Source of the DNA: Pseudomonas subflava
GTDB lineage: Bacteria > Pseudomonadota > Gammaproteobacteria > Pseudomonadales > Pseudomonadaceae
DNA: 64,000 bases
Assembly: GCF_023823685.1 (NCBI RefSeq)
Contig: NZ_JAMXBF010000006.1
Location: forward strand, 186,001 to 250,000
Direction: 5' to 3'
In this document: piece after piece, positions 9,110 to 16,851 of the stretch
Layout: every line of letters begins with the position of its first letter
How positions within the stretch are numbered: the stretch's first letter is position 1
The notes under the pieces: generated by a model
What the model saw: the letters and a program-made list of their open reading frames with translations, nothing else
Databases searched by the model: none
Told to the model about the DNA's origin: nothing
Made by a program: the position numbers and the translations under genes

Positions 9110-10405
9110 ATGTCCGTTGCACCCGATTTTCTCCTTCAGTCCGCCCCCGAGGTGAGACCGAAGGCGCCTGCCGCCAAGGCGCCGGCCAGTTCGCCGGAGC
9201 CCAGGAGCGGCGAGACTTCCAGCTTTGCCGACGTCTATGCCAAGGAGCGCCAGGCCAAGGCGGCCGAGCGCAAGGAGGCCAGCGCCAAGGCGGCGCAGGA
9301 GCGCTCCGCCGACGCCAAGCCGGCTGACGAGCCGAAGGCCGAGGCTGCCGCCGAAGAGCCCGCGGTTGCCGAAAGCGGCAAGGCCTTGCCGGAGGAGGTG
9401 ACAGAGGCTGGCGAGGAGGCTGTCGATCCGCTGCTGCTGATGGCGCTGGCCGGCCAACTGCCGGCCGAAACCGATCCGGCTCTGACGGGCGAAGGCGAGG
9501 GGACGGGCGAAGAGGCCGATCCGCTGCCGCAGACTGGCGTGCCGTTGGCCGCCAGCGCCGCGCCGGCGACGCTGACCGAGGCGAGTCATGATCCCGAGCT
9601 GGACATGCTGAACAGCTTGCCGGCGGTGAAGATGGCCCTGGAAATCGGTGCGAAGAACCAGGCCGCGGCCCAGCAGCTGAGCCCCGGTGCGGTAGCGGCG
9701 CAGAAATCCGCCGACGCCAGCCAGGGCTTCGCCAACGCGCTGGCGGCGATGTCTGGCGATGCCATGCCCAGCGAGGAAAAACCGGGCGAAGGGCTGGAGA
9801 GCGAGCTGTTCGGCGAGGGGCTGGACAGCCCGCTGCCCAACGTCCGCGAAGCGCAGGGCGAGGCCCGCGCCGAGGCCTTCGCCAGCAAACTCAATGCGCT
9901 GAGCCAGGCCATCAACCAGCAGACCAACGCCGCCCAGCGCCTGCCGCTGGTGCCGGGACAGCCGGTACAGGTCGGGCATCCCGGCATGAGCGAGGCGGTG
10001 GTCGACAAGGTGATGTGGCTGTCCAGCCAGAACCTCAAGTCCGCCGAGATCCAGCTGGACCCGGCCGAGTTGGGGCGGCTGGAAGTGCGCATCGAGCTGA
10101 ACAAGGACCAGGCGGCCCAGGTGACCTTCGTCAGCGCCAACGCCAACGTGCGTGATCAGCTCGAAGGCCAGTCCCATCGTCTGCGCGAACTCTTCGCCCA
10201 GCAGGGCATGAACCAGCTCGACGTGAACGTCTCCGACCAGTCCCTGGCCCAGGGCTCCCAGGGCCGCGGCGAGGGCGGCGGCGGTCGCTCCGGTGGTCGC
10301 GGCCTGGGCGGTGGTGGCGAGGAGGAGATGCTGCTCGGCGTCAGCGAGATCCGCAATTCGGAGAGCGGAGCCGCGCCCCGCGGCATGGTGGATTACTACG
10401 CCTGA
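9110..10405 (+). CDS. fliK: FliK, flagellar hook-length control protein
   Basis: A 431-residue protein. The N-terminal two thirds are low in complexity and rich in Ala, Glu and Lys, with poor conservation expected. The C-terminal Flg_hook domain carries the family landmark SAEIQLDPAELGRLEVRIEL and then AQVTFVSANANVRDQL. FliK measures hook length and triggers the FlhB specificity switch from rod/hook to filament substrates. The gene is monocistronic here: its own sigma-54 promoter lies upstream and a strong terminator follows. A Gly/Arg-rich stretch precedes the C-terminus. Confidence 0.92.
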   Translation: MSVAPDFLLQSAPEVRPKAPAAKAPASSPEPRSGETSSFADVYAKERQAKAAERKEASAKAAQERSADAKPADEPKAEAAAEEPAVAESGKALPEEVTEAGEEAVDPLLLMALAGQLPAETDPALTGEGEGTGEEADPLPQTGVPLAASAAPATLTEASHDPELDMLNSLPAVKMALEIGAKNQAAAQQLSPGAVAAQKSADASQGFANALAAMSGDAMPSEEKPGEGLESELFGEGLDSPLPNVREAQGEARAEAFASKLNALSQAINQQTNAAQRLPLVPGQPVQVGHPGMSEAVVDKVMWLSSQNLKSAEIQLDPAELGRLEVRIELNKDQAAQVTFVSANANVRDQLEGQSHRLRELFAQQGMNQLDVNVSDQSLAQGSQGRGEGGGGRSGGRGLGGGGEEEMLLGVSEIRNSESGAAPRGMVDYYA

Positions 10406-10432
10406 TCGTCATCCGATGAACTCCCCGCAGTG

Positions 10433-10472
10433 CTGCGCCCGAAGCCGTCAAAGCTTCGGGCGCAGTCGTTTT
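10433..10472 (+). terminator. Rho-independent terminator after fliK
   Basis: A perfect 12-bp stem, CTGCGCCCGAAG (10433-10444) with CTTCGGGCGCAG (10454-10465), has a 9-nt loop and is followed by TCGTTTT. It isolates fliK from the fliL operon. Confidence 0.92.
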
Positions 10473-10540
10473 CGGGTGACAGGCGGGCGCTGCCTTGGTA
10501 TATCGGCTGCCAGCGTCAAGGGTCTATCGTGTTTACAAGG

Positions 10541-10556
10541 TGGCATAACACTTGCT
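10541..10556 (+). promoter_or_regulatory. Sigma-54 promoter of fliL operon
   Basis: TGGCATAACACTTGCT matches the RpoN pattern with GG at 10542-10543 and GC at 10554-10555, 12 bases apart. It lies about 50 bases before the fliL start and downstream of the fliK terminator. Confidence 0.85.
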
Positions 10557-10605
10557 CCTAAGCCCTTGACGGACAAAACACACCGAATAGCGACGGATTT
10601 CTGGC

Positions 10606-11142
10606 ATGGCAAAGAAACAGGCTCCCCAACCCCCGGCGGCCGAGGGCGGCGAGAAGCCGGGCAAGGGCAAGCTCAAGCTGATCATCCTCATCGTCGTCGT
10701 CGTCCTGCTGGCGATCGGCGGCTCGGTGGGCGCAACCCTGTTCTTCCTCGGCAAGGACAAGGGCGCTGAAGAAGAGAAGCCTGCGGAAGAGGGCGCCAGC
10801 GAGACCGCCGCGCCGGTCAAGCAGCCGGCGCTGTACGAGGCCATCGCTCCGGCGTTCATCGCCAACTACAAATTCCAGGGCCGCCAGCGCTACATGCAGG
10901 TCAGCGTGGCGCTGATGGCACGTGACCAGGCCGAGCTCGATGCGCTTAAGGTGCACATGCCGCTGATCCGCAATCGCCTGGTCATGCTGTTCTCCGGTCA
11001 GGACTTCGCCGCACTGATGACGCCGGTCGGCAAGGAAATGCTGCGCAGTCAGGCCACGGCGGTGGTGCAGGAACTGGCGCAGAAAGAAACCGGCAAAACC
11101 GTGGTCGAACAGGTTCTGTTCACCAACATCGTGTTGCAGTAG
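10606..11142 (+). CDS. fliL: FliL, flagellar stator-associated protein
   Basis: A 178-residue inner-membrane protein. A short Lys/Pro-rich cytoplasmic tail is followed by one transmembrane helix at about 24-48 (IVVVVLLAIGGSVGATLFFL). A linker and a periplasmic FliL domain follow (ALYEAIAPAFIANY, YMQVSVALMARD, LRSQATAVVQEL). FliL rings the stators and supports torque at high load. It is the first gene of the fliLMNOPQR-flhB operon. Confidence 0.95.
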   Translation: MAKKQAPQPPAAEGGEKPGKGKLKLIILIVVVVLLAIGGSVGATLFFLGKDKGAEEEKPAEEGASETAAPVKQPALYEAIAPAFIANYKFQGRQRYMQVSVALMARDQAELDALKVHMPLIRNRLVMLFSGQDFAALMTPVGKEMLRSQATAVVQELAQKETGKTVVEQVLFTNIVLQ

Positions 11143-11153
11143 CGGGAGTCCCC

Positions 11154-12125
11154 ATGGCCGTACAAGACCTGCTGTCACAGGACGAAATCGACGCGCTGCT
11201 GCACGGCGTCGACGATGGTCTGGTCGAAACCGAGGCCGATGCCGACCCCGGCAGCGTCAAGAGCTATGACCTGACCAGCCAAGATCGCATCGTCCGCGGG
11301 CGCATGCCGACCCTGGAAATGATCAACGAGCGCTTCGCCCGCTACACCCGCATCAGCATGTTCAACCTGCTGCGCCGTTCCGCCGATGTGGCCGTGGGCG
11401 GCGTGCAGGTGATGAAGTTCGGCGAGTACGTGCACTCGCTGTACGTCCCGACCAGCCTCAACCTGGTGAAGATGAAGCCGCTGCGTGGCACTGCGCTGTT
11501 CATCCTCGACGCCAAGCTGGTATTCAAGCTGGTGGACAACTTCTTCGGCGGCGACGGCCGCCACGCCAAGATCGAGGGCCGCGAGTTCACCCCCACCGAG
11601 CTGCGCGTGGTGCGCATGGTCATCGACCAAGCCTTCGTTGACCTCAAGGAGGCCTGGCATGCGGTGCTGGATGTGAACTTCGAGTACATCAACTCGGAAG
11701 TGAACCCGGCGCTGGCCAACATCGTCAGCCCCAGCGAAGTGGTGGTGGTGTCCACCTTCCATATCGAGCTGGACGGCGGCGGCGGCGACCTGCACATCAC
11801 CATGCCGTATTCGATGATCGAGCCGATCCGCGAGATGCTCGATGCCGGCTTCCAGTCCGACGTGGACGACCAAGACGAGCGCTGGATCAAGGCCCTGCGC
11901 GAGGACATCCTCGACGTCAACGTCCCGCTGGCCGCAACCCTGGCGCGCCGCGAGCTGAAGCTGCGCGACATCCTGCACATGCAGCCGGGGGACGTGATTC
12001 CGGTGGAGCTGCCGGAGCAGATGATCATGCGCGCCAACGGCGTGCCGGCGTTCAAGGTCAAGCTGGGCGCGCACAAGGGCAACCTGGCCCTGCAGGTGCT
12101 CGAACCGGTCGAGCGCACGCGCTGA
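11154..12125 (+). CDS. fliM: FliM, flagellar motor switch protein
   Basis: A 323-residue C-ring protein that binds phosphorylated CheY through its N-terminal peptide; LSQDEIDALLHG at residues 6-17 is that conserved segment. The middle CheC-like domain contains RRSADVAVGGVQVMKFGEY. The C-terminal SpoA domain pairs with FliN. It starts 11 bases after fliL and is followed by fliN. Confidence 0.97.
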   Translation: MAVQDLLSQDEIDALLHGVDDGLVETEADADPGSVKSYDLTSQDRIVRGRMPTLEMINERFARYTRISMFNLLRRSADVAVGGVQVMKFGEYVHSLYVPTSLNLVKMKPLRGTALFILDAKLVFKLVDNFFGGDGRHAKIEGREFTPTELRVVRMVIDQAFVDLKEAWHAVLDVNFEYINSEVNPALANIVSPSEVVVVSTFHIELDGGGGDLHITMPYSMIEPIREMLDAGFQSDVDDQDERWIKALREDILDVNVPLAATLARRELKLRDILHMQPGDVIPVELPEQMIMRANGVPAFKVKLGAHKGNLALQVLEPVERTR

Positions 12126-12210
12126 TCGCGCGGCGCGAATAAATGAAGAGGCGGGCGGCGCAATGGCGCGGCCGGCCAGAAACGAGATAACAGCCAGCCG
12201 AGGTAGAGCG

Positions 12211-12687
12211 ATGGCAGACGAAAACGAAGGCACCAGCCCCGAAGAGCAGGCCCTGGCGGACGAGTGGGCTGCGGCCCTGGCCGAAGCCGGTGACGGTGGC
12301 CAGGACGACATCGACGCGCTGATGTCCCAGACCGGCGGCGCCCCCGCTGCGCCGGCCGCACCGCGCATGGCCATGGAAGAATTCGGCGCGGCGCCCAAGC
12401 CCGGCGGCGGCCCGGTGGCCCTGGAAGGGCCGAACCTGGACGTGATCCTCGACATCCCGGTGTCCATCTCCATGGAAGTGGGCAGCACCGAGATCAGTAT
12501 CCGCAACCTGCTGCAGCTCAATCAGGGCTCGGTGGTGGAACTGGACCGCCTGGCCGGCGAGCCGCTGGACGTGCTGGTCAACGGTACCCTGATCGCCCAT
12601 GGCGAGGTGGTGGTGGTCAACGAGAAGTTCGGCATCCGCCTGACCGACGTGATCAGCCCCAGTGAACGCATCAAGAAACTGCGCTGA
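12211..12687 (+). CDS. fliN: FliN, flagellar motor switch protein
   Basis: A 158-residue FliN. An acidic, Ala/Gly-rich N-terminal extension precedes the C-terminal SpoA domain (LDVILDIPVSISMEVGSTEI, LLQLNQGSVVELDRLAGEPL). FliN builds the lower C ring with FliM and docks FliH-FliI. The ATG at 12211 gives MADENEGTSPEEQ, the start seen in other pseudomonads. An earlier in-frame ATG at 12163 adds 16 basic residues without a better ribosome site. Confidence 0.94.
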   Translation: MADENEGTSPEEQALADEWAAALAEAGDGGQDDIDALMSQTGGAPAAPAAPRMAMEEFGAAPKPGGGPVALEGPNLDVILDIPVSISMEVGSTEISIRNLLQLNQGSVVELDRLAGEPLDVLVNGTLIAHGEVVVVNEKFGIRLTDVISPSERIKKLR

Positions 12688-12691
12688 GGCC

Positions 12692-13129
12692 ATGATGCGG
12701 CGATTCTGCAGCCTGCTCCTGCTGGCCCCGTTGACGGCGCTGGCGGCCGAGCCGGCGACCAAGGCGGCGACCACGCCCCTGGCCGGCAGCGATGTCGGCG
12801 GCCAGTTGGTGCAGCTGATGCTCGGCTTGCTGCTGGTGGTCGGCCTGATCTTCGCGCTGGCCTGGTTGCTGCGCCGCGTGCAGCAGATCGGCCCGCGCAG
12901 CAACCAGGCGATCAAGCTGGTGGCCAGCCAGGCCCTGGGCCCGCGTGATCGGCTGCTGCTGGTTCAGGTCGGCGGCGAGCAGATCCTGCTCGGCCTCAGC
13001 GCCGGTCGCATCACGCCCCTGCACGTGCTCAAGGAGCCGGTGCATCTGCCCGACGGCGAGCCCGCCACGCCAGAATTCGCCCAGCGCCTGATGGAGCTGC
13101 TCGGCAAGGATCAGAAGGACAAATCCTGA
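12692..13129 (+). CDS. fliO: FliO, flagellar export assembly protein
   Basis: A 145-residue membrane protein. It has an N-terminal signal-like segment ([17 protein letters not shown]) and a transmembrane helix at about 44-64 ([20 protein letters not shown]). The FliO cytoplasmic domain follows ([20 protein letters not shown]). FliO is a transient scaffold for the FliP-FliR complex. Two tandem ATGs (12692 and 12695) are both usable. The stop codon shares its last base with the fliP start. Confidence 0.9.
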   Translation: MMRRFCSLLLLAPLTALAAEPATKAATTPLAGSDVGGQLVQLMLGLLLVVGLIFALAWLLRRVQQIGPRSNQAIKLVASQALGPRDRLLLVQVGGEQILLGLSAGRITPLHVLKEPVHLPDGEPATPEFAQRLMELLGKDQKDKS

Positions 13130-13914
13130 TGCTGCGTTTGTTGCTGGTGCTGGTCCTCAGCCTGGGCGCCTCGCTGGCTTTCGCCGAGGAGGCGCCGCCG
13201 GCTGTTTCCCTGATCCAGCAGGGCGAAAATCCGCTGTCGATCCCGGCCATCACCCTGTCCACCGACGCGGAGGGGCAGCAGGAATACTCGGTCAGCCTGC
13301 AGATCCTGCTGATCATGACGGCGCTGAGCTTCATCCCGGCGTTCGTCATGCTGATGACCAGCTTCACCCGGATCATCATCGTCTTCTCCATCCTGCGCCA
13401 GGCGCTGGGCCTGCAGCAGACGCCGTCGAACCAGATCCTCATCGGCCTGGCGCTGTTCCTGACCATGTTCATCATGGCGCCGGTGTTCGACCAGATTAAC
13501 CGCGAGGCGCTGCAGCCCTACCTCAACGAGCAGTTGCCGGCGCAGCAGGCGATCGACAGGGCCGAGGTGCCGATCAAGAACTTCATGCTGGCGCAGACCC
13601 GCGCCTCCGACCTCGAGCTGTTTGTGCGCCTGTCCAAGCGCACCGACATCGCCTCGCCCGAGGCCGCACCGCTGACCATCCTGATCCCGGCGTTCGTCAC
13701 CTCCGAGCTGAAGACCGCGTTCCAGATCGGCTTCATGATCTTCATCCCGTTCCTGATCATCGACATGGTGGTGGCCAGTATCCTCATGGCCATGGGTATG
13801 ATGATGCTGTCGCCGCTGATCATTTCCCTGCCGTTCAAGATCATGCTGTTCGTCCTGGTGGACGGCTGGGCGCTGATCATGGGCACCCTGGCCGGCAGCT
13901 TCGGCACGCTATAG
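13129..13914 (+). CDS. fliP: FliP, flagellar export gate protein
   Basis: A 261-residue core subunit of the flagellar type III export gate. A cleavable signal peptide is visible ([19 protein letters not shown]). The FliP signatures follow: [20 protein letters not shown] with [14 protein letters not shown], and near the C-terminus [20 protein letters not shown]. FliP5 forms the entry pore with FliQ4 and FliR1. It overlaps fliO by one base (TGATG). Confidence 0.97.
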   Translation: MLRLLLVLVLSLGASLAFAEEAPPAVSLIQQGENPLSIPAITLSTDAEGQQEYSVSLQILLIMTALSFIPAFVMLMTSFTRIIIVFSILRQALGLQQTPSNQILIGLALFLTMFIMAPVFDQINREALQPYLNEQLPAQQAIDRAEVPIKNFMLAQTRASDLELFVRLSKRTDIASPEAAPLTILIPAFVTSELKTAFQIGFMIFIPFLIIDMVVASILMAMGMMMLSPLIISLPFKIMLFVLVDGWALIMGTLAGSFGTL

Positions 13915-13925
13915 AGGGCTTACCG

Positions 13926-14195
13926 ATGACCCCTGAAGTCGCTGTCGACCTGTTCCGCGAAGCACTCTGGCTGACCGCCGTGATCGTCGGTCTGACGGTG
14001 CTGCCGAGCCTGCTGGTAGGCCTGCTAGTGGCCATGTTCCAGGCGGCCACGCAGATCAACGAACAGACCCTGAGCTTCATCCCACGTCTGCTGGTGATGC
14101 TGCTCACCCTGATGTGGGCCGGGCCCTGGCTGGTGCGCGAGCTGATGGAGTACACCCAGACGCTGGTGCAGAACATTCCGCTGTTGATCGGCTGA
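13926..14195 (+). CDS. fliQ: FliQ, flagellar export gate protein
   Basis: An 89-residue protein with two hydrophobic helices (LWLTAVIVGLTVLPSLLVGL and FIPRLLVMLLTLMWAG), the whole of a normal FliQ. It is the hairpin subunit of the FliPQR export channel. The stop overlaps the fliR start by one base. Confidence 0.96.
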   Translation: MTPEVAVDLFREALWLTAVIVGLTVLPSLLVGLLVAMFQAATQINEQTLSFIPRLLVMLLTLMWAGPWLVRELMEYTQTLVQNIPLLIG

Positions 14196-14971
14196 TGCTC
14201 GAGCTGACCAACGCGCAGATCGGCGGCTGGGTGGGCCAGTTCCTCCTGCCGCTGTTCCGCATCGCCTCGGTGCTGATGGTGATGCCGGTGATCGGCACCC
14301 AACTGGTGCCGATGCGCGTGCGCCTTTACCTGTCGCTGGCCATCTGCGTGGTGCTGGCGCCCAACCTGCCGCCCATGCCACAGGTGGATGCCGTCAGCCT
14401 GCAGGCCATGCTGCTGATCTTCGAGCAGATTCTGATCGGCGTGATCTTCGGTTTCTTCCTGCAGCTGTACTTCCACCTGTTCACCGTCGCCGGGCAGATC
14501 ATCGCCATGCAGATGGGCCTGGGCTTCGCCTCCATGGTCGATCCCAGCAACGGCGTGTCGGTGCCGGTGCTGGGACAGTTCCTGCTGATGCTGGTGACGC
14601 TGATGTTCCTGGCCATGAACGGCCACCTGGTGGTGTTCGAGGTACTGGCCGAGAGCTTCGTGACGCTGCCGGTAGGCGGAGGGCTGCTGCTCGACCACTA
14701 CTGGGAAATGGCCGGCAAGCTGAGCTGGGTGATCGCCGCGGGCCTGCTGGTCGCGCTTCCGGTGATTACCGCGCTGCTGATCGTCAACCTGGCGTTCGGC
14801 GTGATGACCCGCGCCGCGCCGCAACTGAACATCTTCTCCATCGGTTTCCCGCTGACGCTGGTGCTGGGGATGGTGATTTTTTGGCTGGGCCTCTCCGATT
14901 TCCTCTCGCACTTTCAAGTGCTGACCAGCGAGGCCCTGCTGCAACTGCGCGAACTGGCGCGCGCTCGCTGA
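14195..14971 (+). CDS. fliR: FliR, flagellar export gate protein
   Basis: A 258-residue polytopic membrane protein with the FliR landmarks RIASVLMVMPVIG and QIIAMQMGLGFASMVDPSNG. The hydrophobic C-terminal half ends in RELARAR. FliR caps the FliP/FliQ helix and nucleates gate assembly. The start at 14195 (MLELTNAQIGGWV) fits family length; an upstream in-frame ATG at 14114 would overlap fliQ by 82 bases. Confidence 0.95.
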   Translation: MLELTNAQIGGWVGQFLLPLFRIASVLMVMPVIGTQLVPMRVRLYLSLAICVVLAPNLPPMPQVDAVSLQAMLLIFEQILIGVIFGFFLQLYFHLFTVAGQIIAMQMGLGFASMVDPSNGVSVPVLGQFLLMLVTLMFLAMNGHLVVFEVLAESFVTLPVGGGLLLDHYWEMAGKLSWVIAAGLLVALPVITALLIVNLAFGVMTRAAPQLNIFSIGFPLTLVLGMVIFWLGLSDFLSHFQVLTSEALLQLRELARAR

Positions 14972-14983
14972 GGAGGCTCCAGC

Positions 14984-16120
14984 ATGGCGGAGAGTGAAAG
15001 CGGCGCGGACAAGAGTGAAGAGCCAACAGGCAAGCGCCTGGAAGAGGCGCGCAAGAAAGGCCAGATCGCCCGTTCGCGTGAGCTGGGTACCCTCACCGTG
15101 ACCATGGCTGGCGCGGCGGCGCTGCTGATGTTCGGCGCCGACATGGGGCAGGCCATGATGGACATGATGCGCGGCAACTTCTCCCTGTCGCGCGAGGCGC
15201 TGCTGGAGGAGGGCGCCATGGCCCGCCATCTGCTGCGCACCGGTATGGAGGCGCTGAAGGCGCTGCAGCCGTTCTTCATCGTATTGCTGATCGCTTCCGT
15301 CGTCGGCAACGTCGCGCTCGGTGGCTGGCTGTTTTCCGGCGAGGCGCTGATGCCCAAGTTCAGCCGCATGAATCCGCTGGAGGGCCTCAAGCGCATGTTC
15401 TCCACCAAGGCGCTGGTGGAGCTGCTCAAGGCGCTGGGCAAGTTCGCGGTGATCCTGATAGTGGCGCTGGCCGTGCTCAAGTCCGATCAGGACGACCTGC
15501 TGGCCATCGCCAACGAATCGGTCGAATCGGCCATCCTGCATGCCATGAATGTGACCGGCTGGAGCTTGATCTGGCTGGCCTGCGGGCTGATCCTGATCGC
15601 CGCCCTGGACGTGCCGTTCCAGCTCTGGGACACCAAGCAGAAGCTGATGATGACCAAGCAGGAGGTCAAGGACGAGTACAAGGACTCCGAGGGCAAGCCC
15701 GAGGTCAAGTCGAAGATCCGCCAGCTGCAACGGCAGATGGCCGAGCGGCGGATGATGCAGCAGGTGCCCGAGGCCGATGTGGTGATCACCAACCCGACTC
15801 ACTTCGCCGTGGCGCTGAAATACGATCCGGAGAAGGGCAACGCGCCGTTGCTGGTGGCCAAGGGCGGCGACTTCCTGGCCCTGAAGATTCGCGAGATCGC
15901 CCAGGAACACCGGGTGACCCTGCTCGAATCGCCGGCCCTGGCCCGGGCCGTTTACTACTCCACCGAGGTAGATCACGAAATCCCCGCGGGCCTGTACCTG
16001 GCCGTGGCCCAGGTGCTGGCCTACGTCTACCAGCTCAAGCAGTTCCGCGCCGGCAAGGGCAAGCGGCCGAGCCCGCTGGGCAGTCTGCCGATCCCGCCCG
16101 ATCTGCGGCGCGACGAATAA
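14984..16120 (+). CDS. flhB: FlhB, export specificity switch protein
   Basis: A 378-residue inner-membrane protein with four transmembrane helices and a cytoplasmic C-terminal domain. The autocleavage motif NPTH is at residues 270-273, in VVITNPTHFAVALKYDP. Cleavage after Asn270 lets FlhB switch from rod/hook to filament export on a FliK signal. The N-terminus (EEPTGKRLEEARKKGQIARS) is the conserved FlhB start. A short FlhB-C-like protein is encoded separately at 31604-31957. Confidence 0.97.
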   Translation: MAESESGADKSEEPTGKRLEEARKKGQIARSRELGTLTVTMAGAAALLMFGADMGQAMMDMMRGNFSLSREALLEEGAMARHLLRTGMEALKALQPFFIVLLIASVVGNVALGGWLFSGEALMPKFSRMNPLEGLKRMFSTKALVELLKALGKFAVILIVALAVLKSDQDDLLAIANESVESAILHAMNVTGWSLIWLACGLILIAALDVPFQLWDTKQKLMMTKQEVKDEYKDSEGKPEVKSKIRQLQRQMAERRMMQQVPEADVVITNPTHFAVALKYDPEKGNAPLLVAKGGDFLALKIREIAQEHRVTLLESPALARAVYYSTEVDHEIPAGLYLAVAQVLAYVYQLKQFRAGKGKRPSPLGSLPIPPDLRRDE

Positions 16121-16149
16121 GGCCTCGAAGCGCCACGCGCCTCGAGGCC
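16121..16149. terminator. Candidate terminator hairpin between flhB and sodC
   Basis: GGCCTCGA (16121-16128) and TCGAGGCC (16142-16149) form an 8-bp stem around a 13-nt loop. It begins right after the flhB stop, between two convergent genes. There is no T-run on the plus strand, so its function as a terminator is inferred from position. Confidence 0.45.
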
Positions 16150-16163
16150 GTCGAGCTCGCCGG

Positions 16164-16685
16164 TCAGCGGATCACGCCGCAGGCGACCCGCGCGCCGCCA
16201 CCACCGAGCGGCATGGGATGGTCCGAATGGTTGTCGCCGCCGGCATGCACCATCAGCGCATGGCCCTTGAGCTCGTCAAGGCTCTTCAGGCGCGGTGCCA
16301 GCACTGGCTGCTCGGACTTGCCATTGGCATCCACGTAGAGCGGTGGCAGGTCGCCGCGGTGGGCATCATCCTGCCAGGGCGCGCCGTGGCTGCCGGTGCC
16401 TTCCGGGTCCCAGTGACCGCCGGCCTTGTCCGCGGCGGTCGCCTTGCCATCCTTCATGCCTGGCTCGCAGCTCGGATTGGCATGTACATGGAAGCCATGG
16501 ATGCCGGGCTCCATTCCGGACAGGGCGGGGGTGAACACCAGTCCGTAGCGGCTTTGTTCGACCTTGACGGTGCCGACCGCCTTGCCGACACCGGAGCTGT
16601 CGACGGCATGCAGGGTGATGTCGAGCGGCGCGGCCTGCGCGCTAGCGGCAGCGGCGAGGAGGGCGGCGAGGGTCCATTGGCGCAT
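16164..16685 (-). CDS. sodC: SodC, periplasmic Cu,Zn superoxide dismutase
   Basis: A 173-residue exported enzyme that converts superoxide to hydrogen peroxide and oxygen in the periplasm. The signal peptide is residues 1-19 (cut after SAQA). All expected ligands are visible: copper His66, His68 and His147, bridging His91, and zinc His100, His109 and Asp112. Cys73 and Cys169 can form the structural disulfide. AGGAGAAAT precedes the ATG at 16685. It is transcribed against its flagellar neighbours and is not a flagellar gene. Confidence 0.95.
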   Translation of the reverse strand: MRQWTLAALLAAAASAQAAPLDITLHAVDSSGVGKAVGTVKVEQSRYGLVFTPALSGMEPGIHGFHVHANPSCEPGMKDGKATAADKAGGHWDPEGTGSHGAPWQDDAHRGDLPPLYVDANGKSEQPVLAPRLKSLDELKGHALMVHAGGDNHSDHPMPLGGGGARVACGVIR

Positions 16686-16781
16686 GGTGATTTCTCCTGT
16701 TGGGTGGCTAGTTCTGACTCTCTAACCCGCGGTGGGTTTCCGACCCGATGTAACGTGTTGTTTTGCCTGGCCGGCCCAACA

Positions 16782-16797
16782 TGGCCGGGTTCTTGCT
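16782..16797 (+). promoter_or_regulatory. Sigma-54 promoter of flhA operon
   Basis: TGGCCGGGTTCTTGCT has GG (16783-16784) and GC (16795-16796) 12 bases apart, fitting RpoN. It is about 55 bases before the flhA GTG. In P. aeruginosa the flhA-flhF-fleN-fliA unit is FleQ/RpoN controlled. Confidence 0.8.
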
Positions 16798-16851
16798 CTA
16801 GCCCAGTCATGGCGCCATTCGCGTCAAAAGATTGAATAGGCGAGGTAGCAC

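Noticed and set aside
16218..16835. Plus-strand frame over the sodC region
   Set aside because: The minus frame encodes SodC with every metal ligand. The plus frame has no recognisable sequence and no ribosome site.
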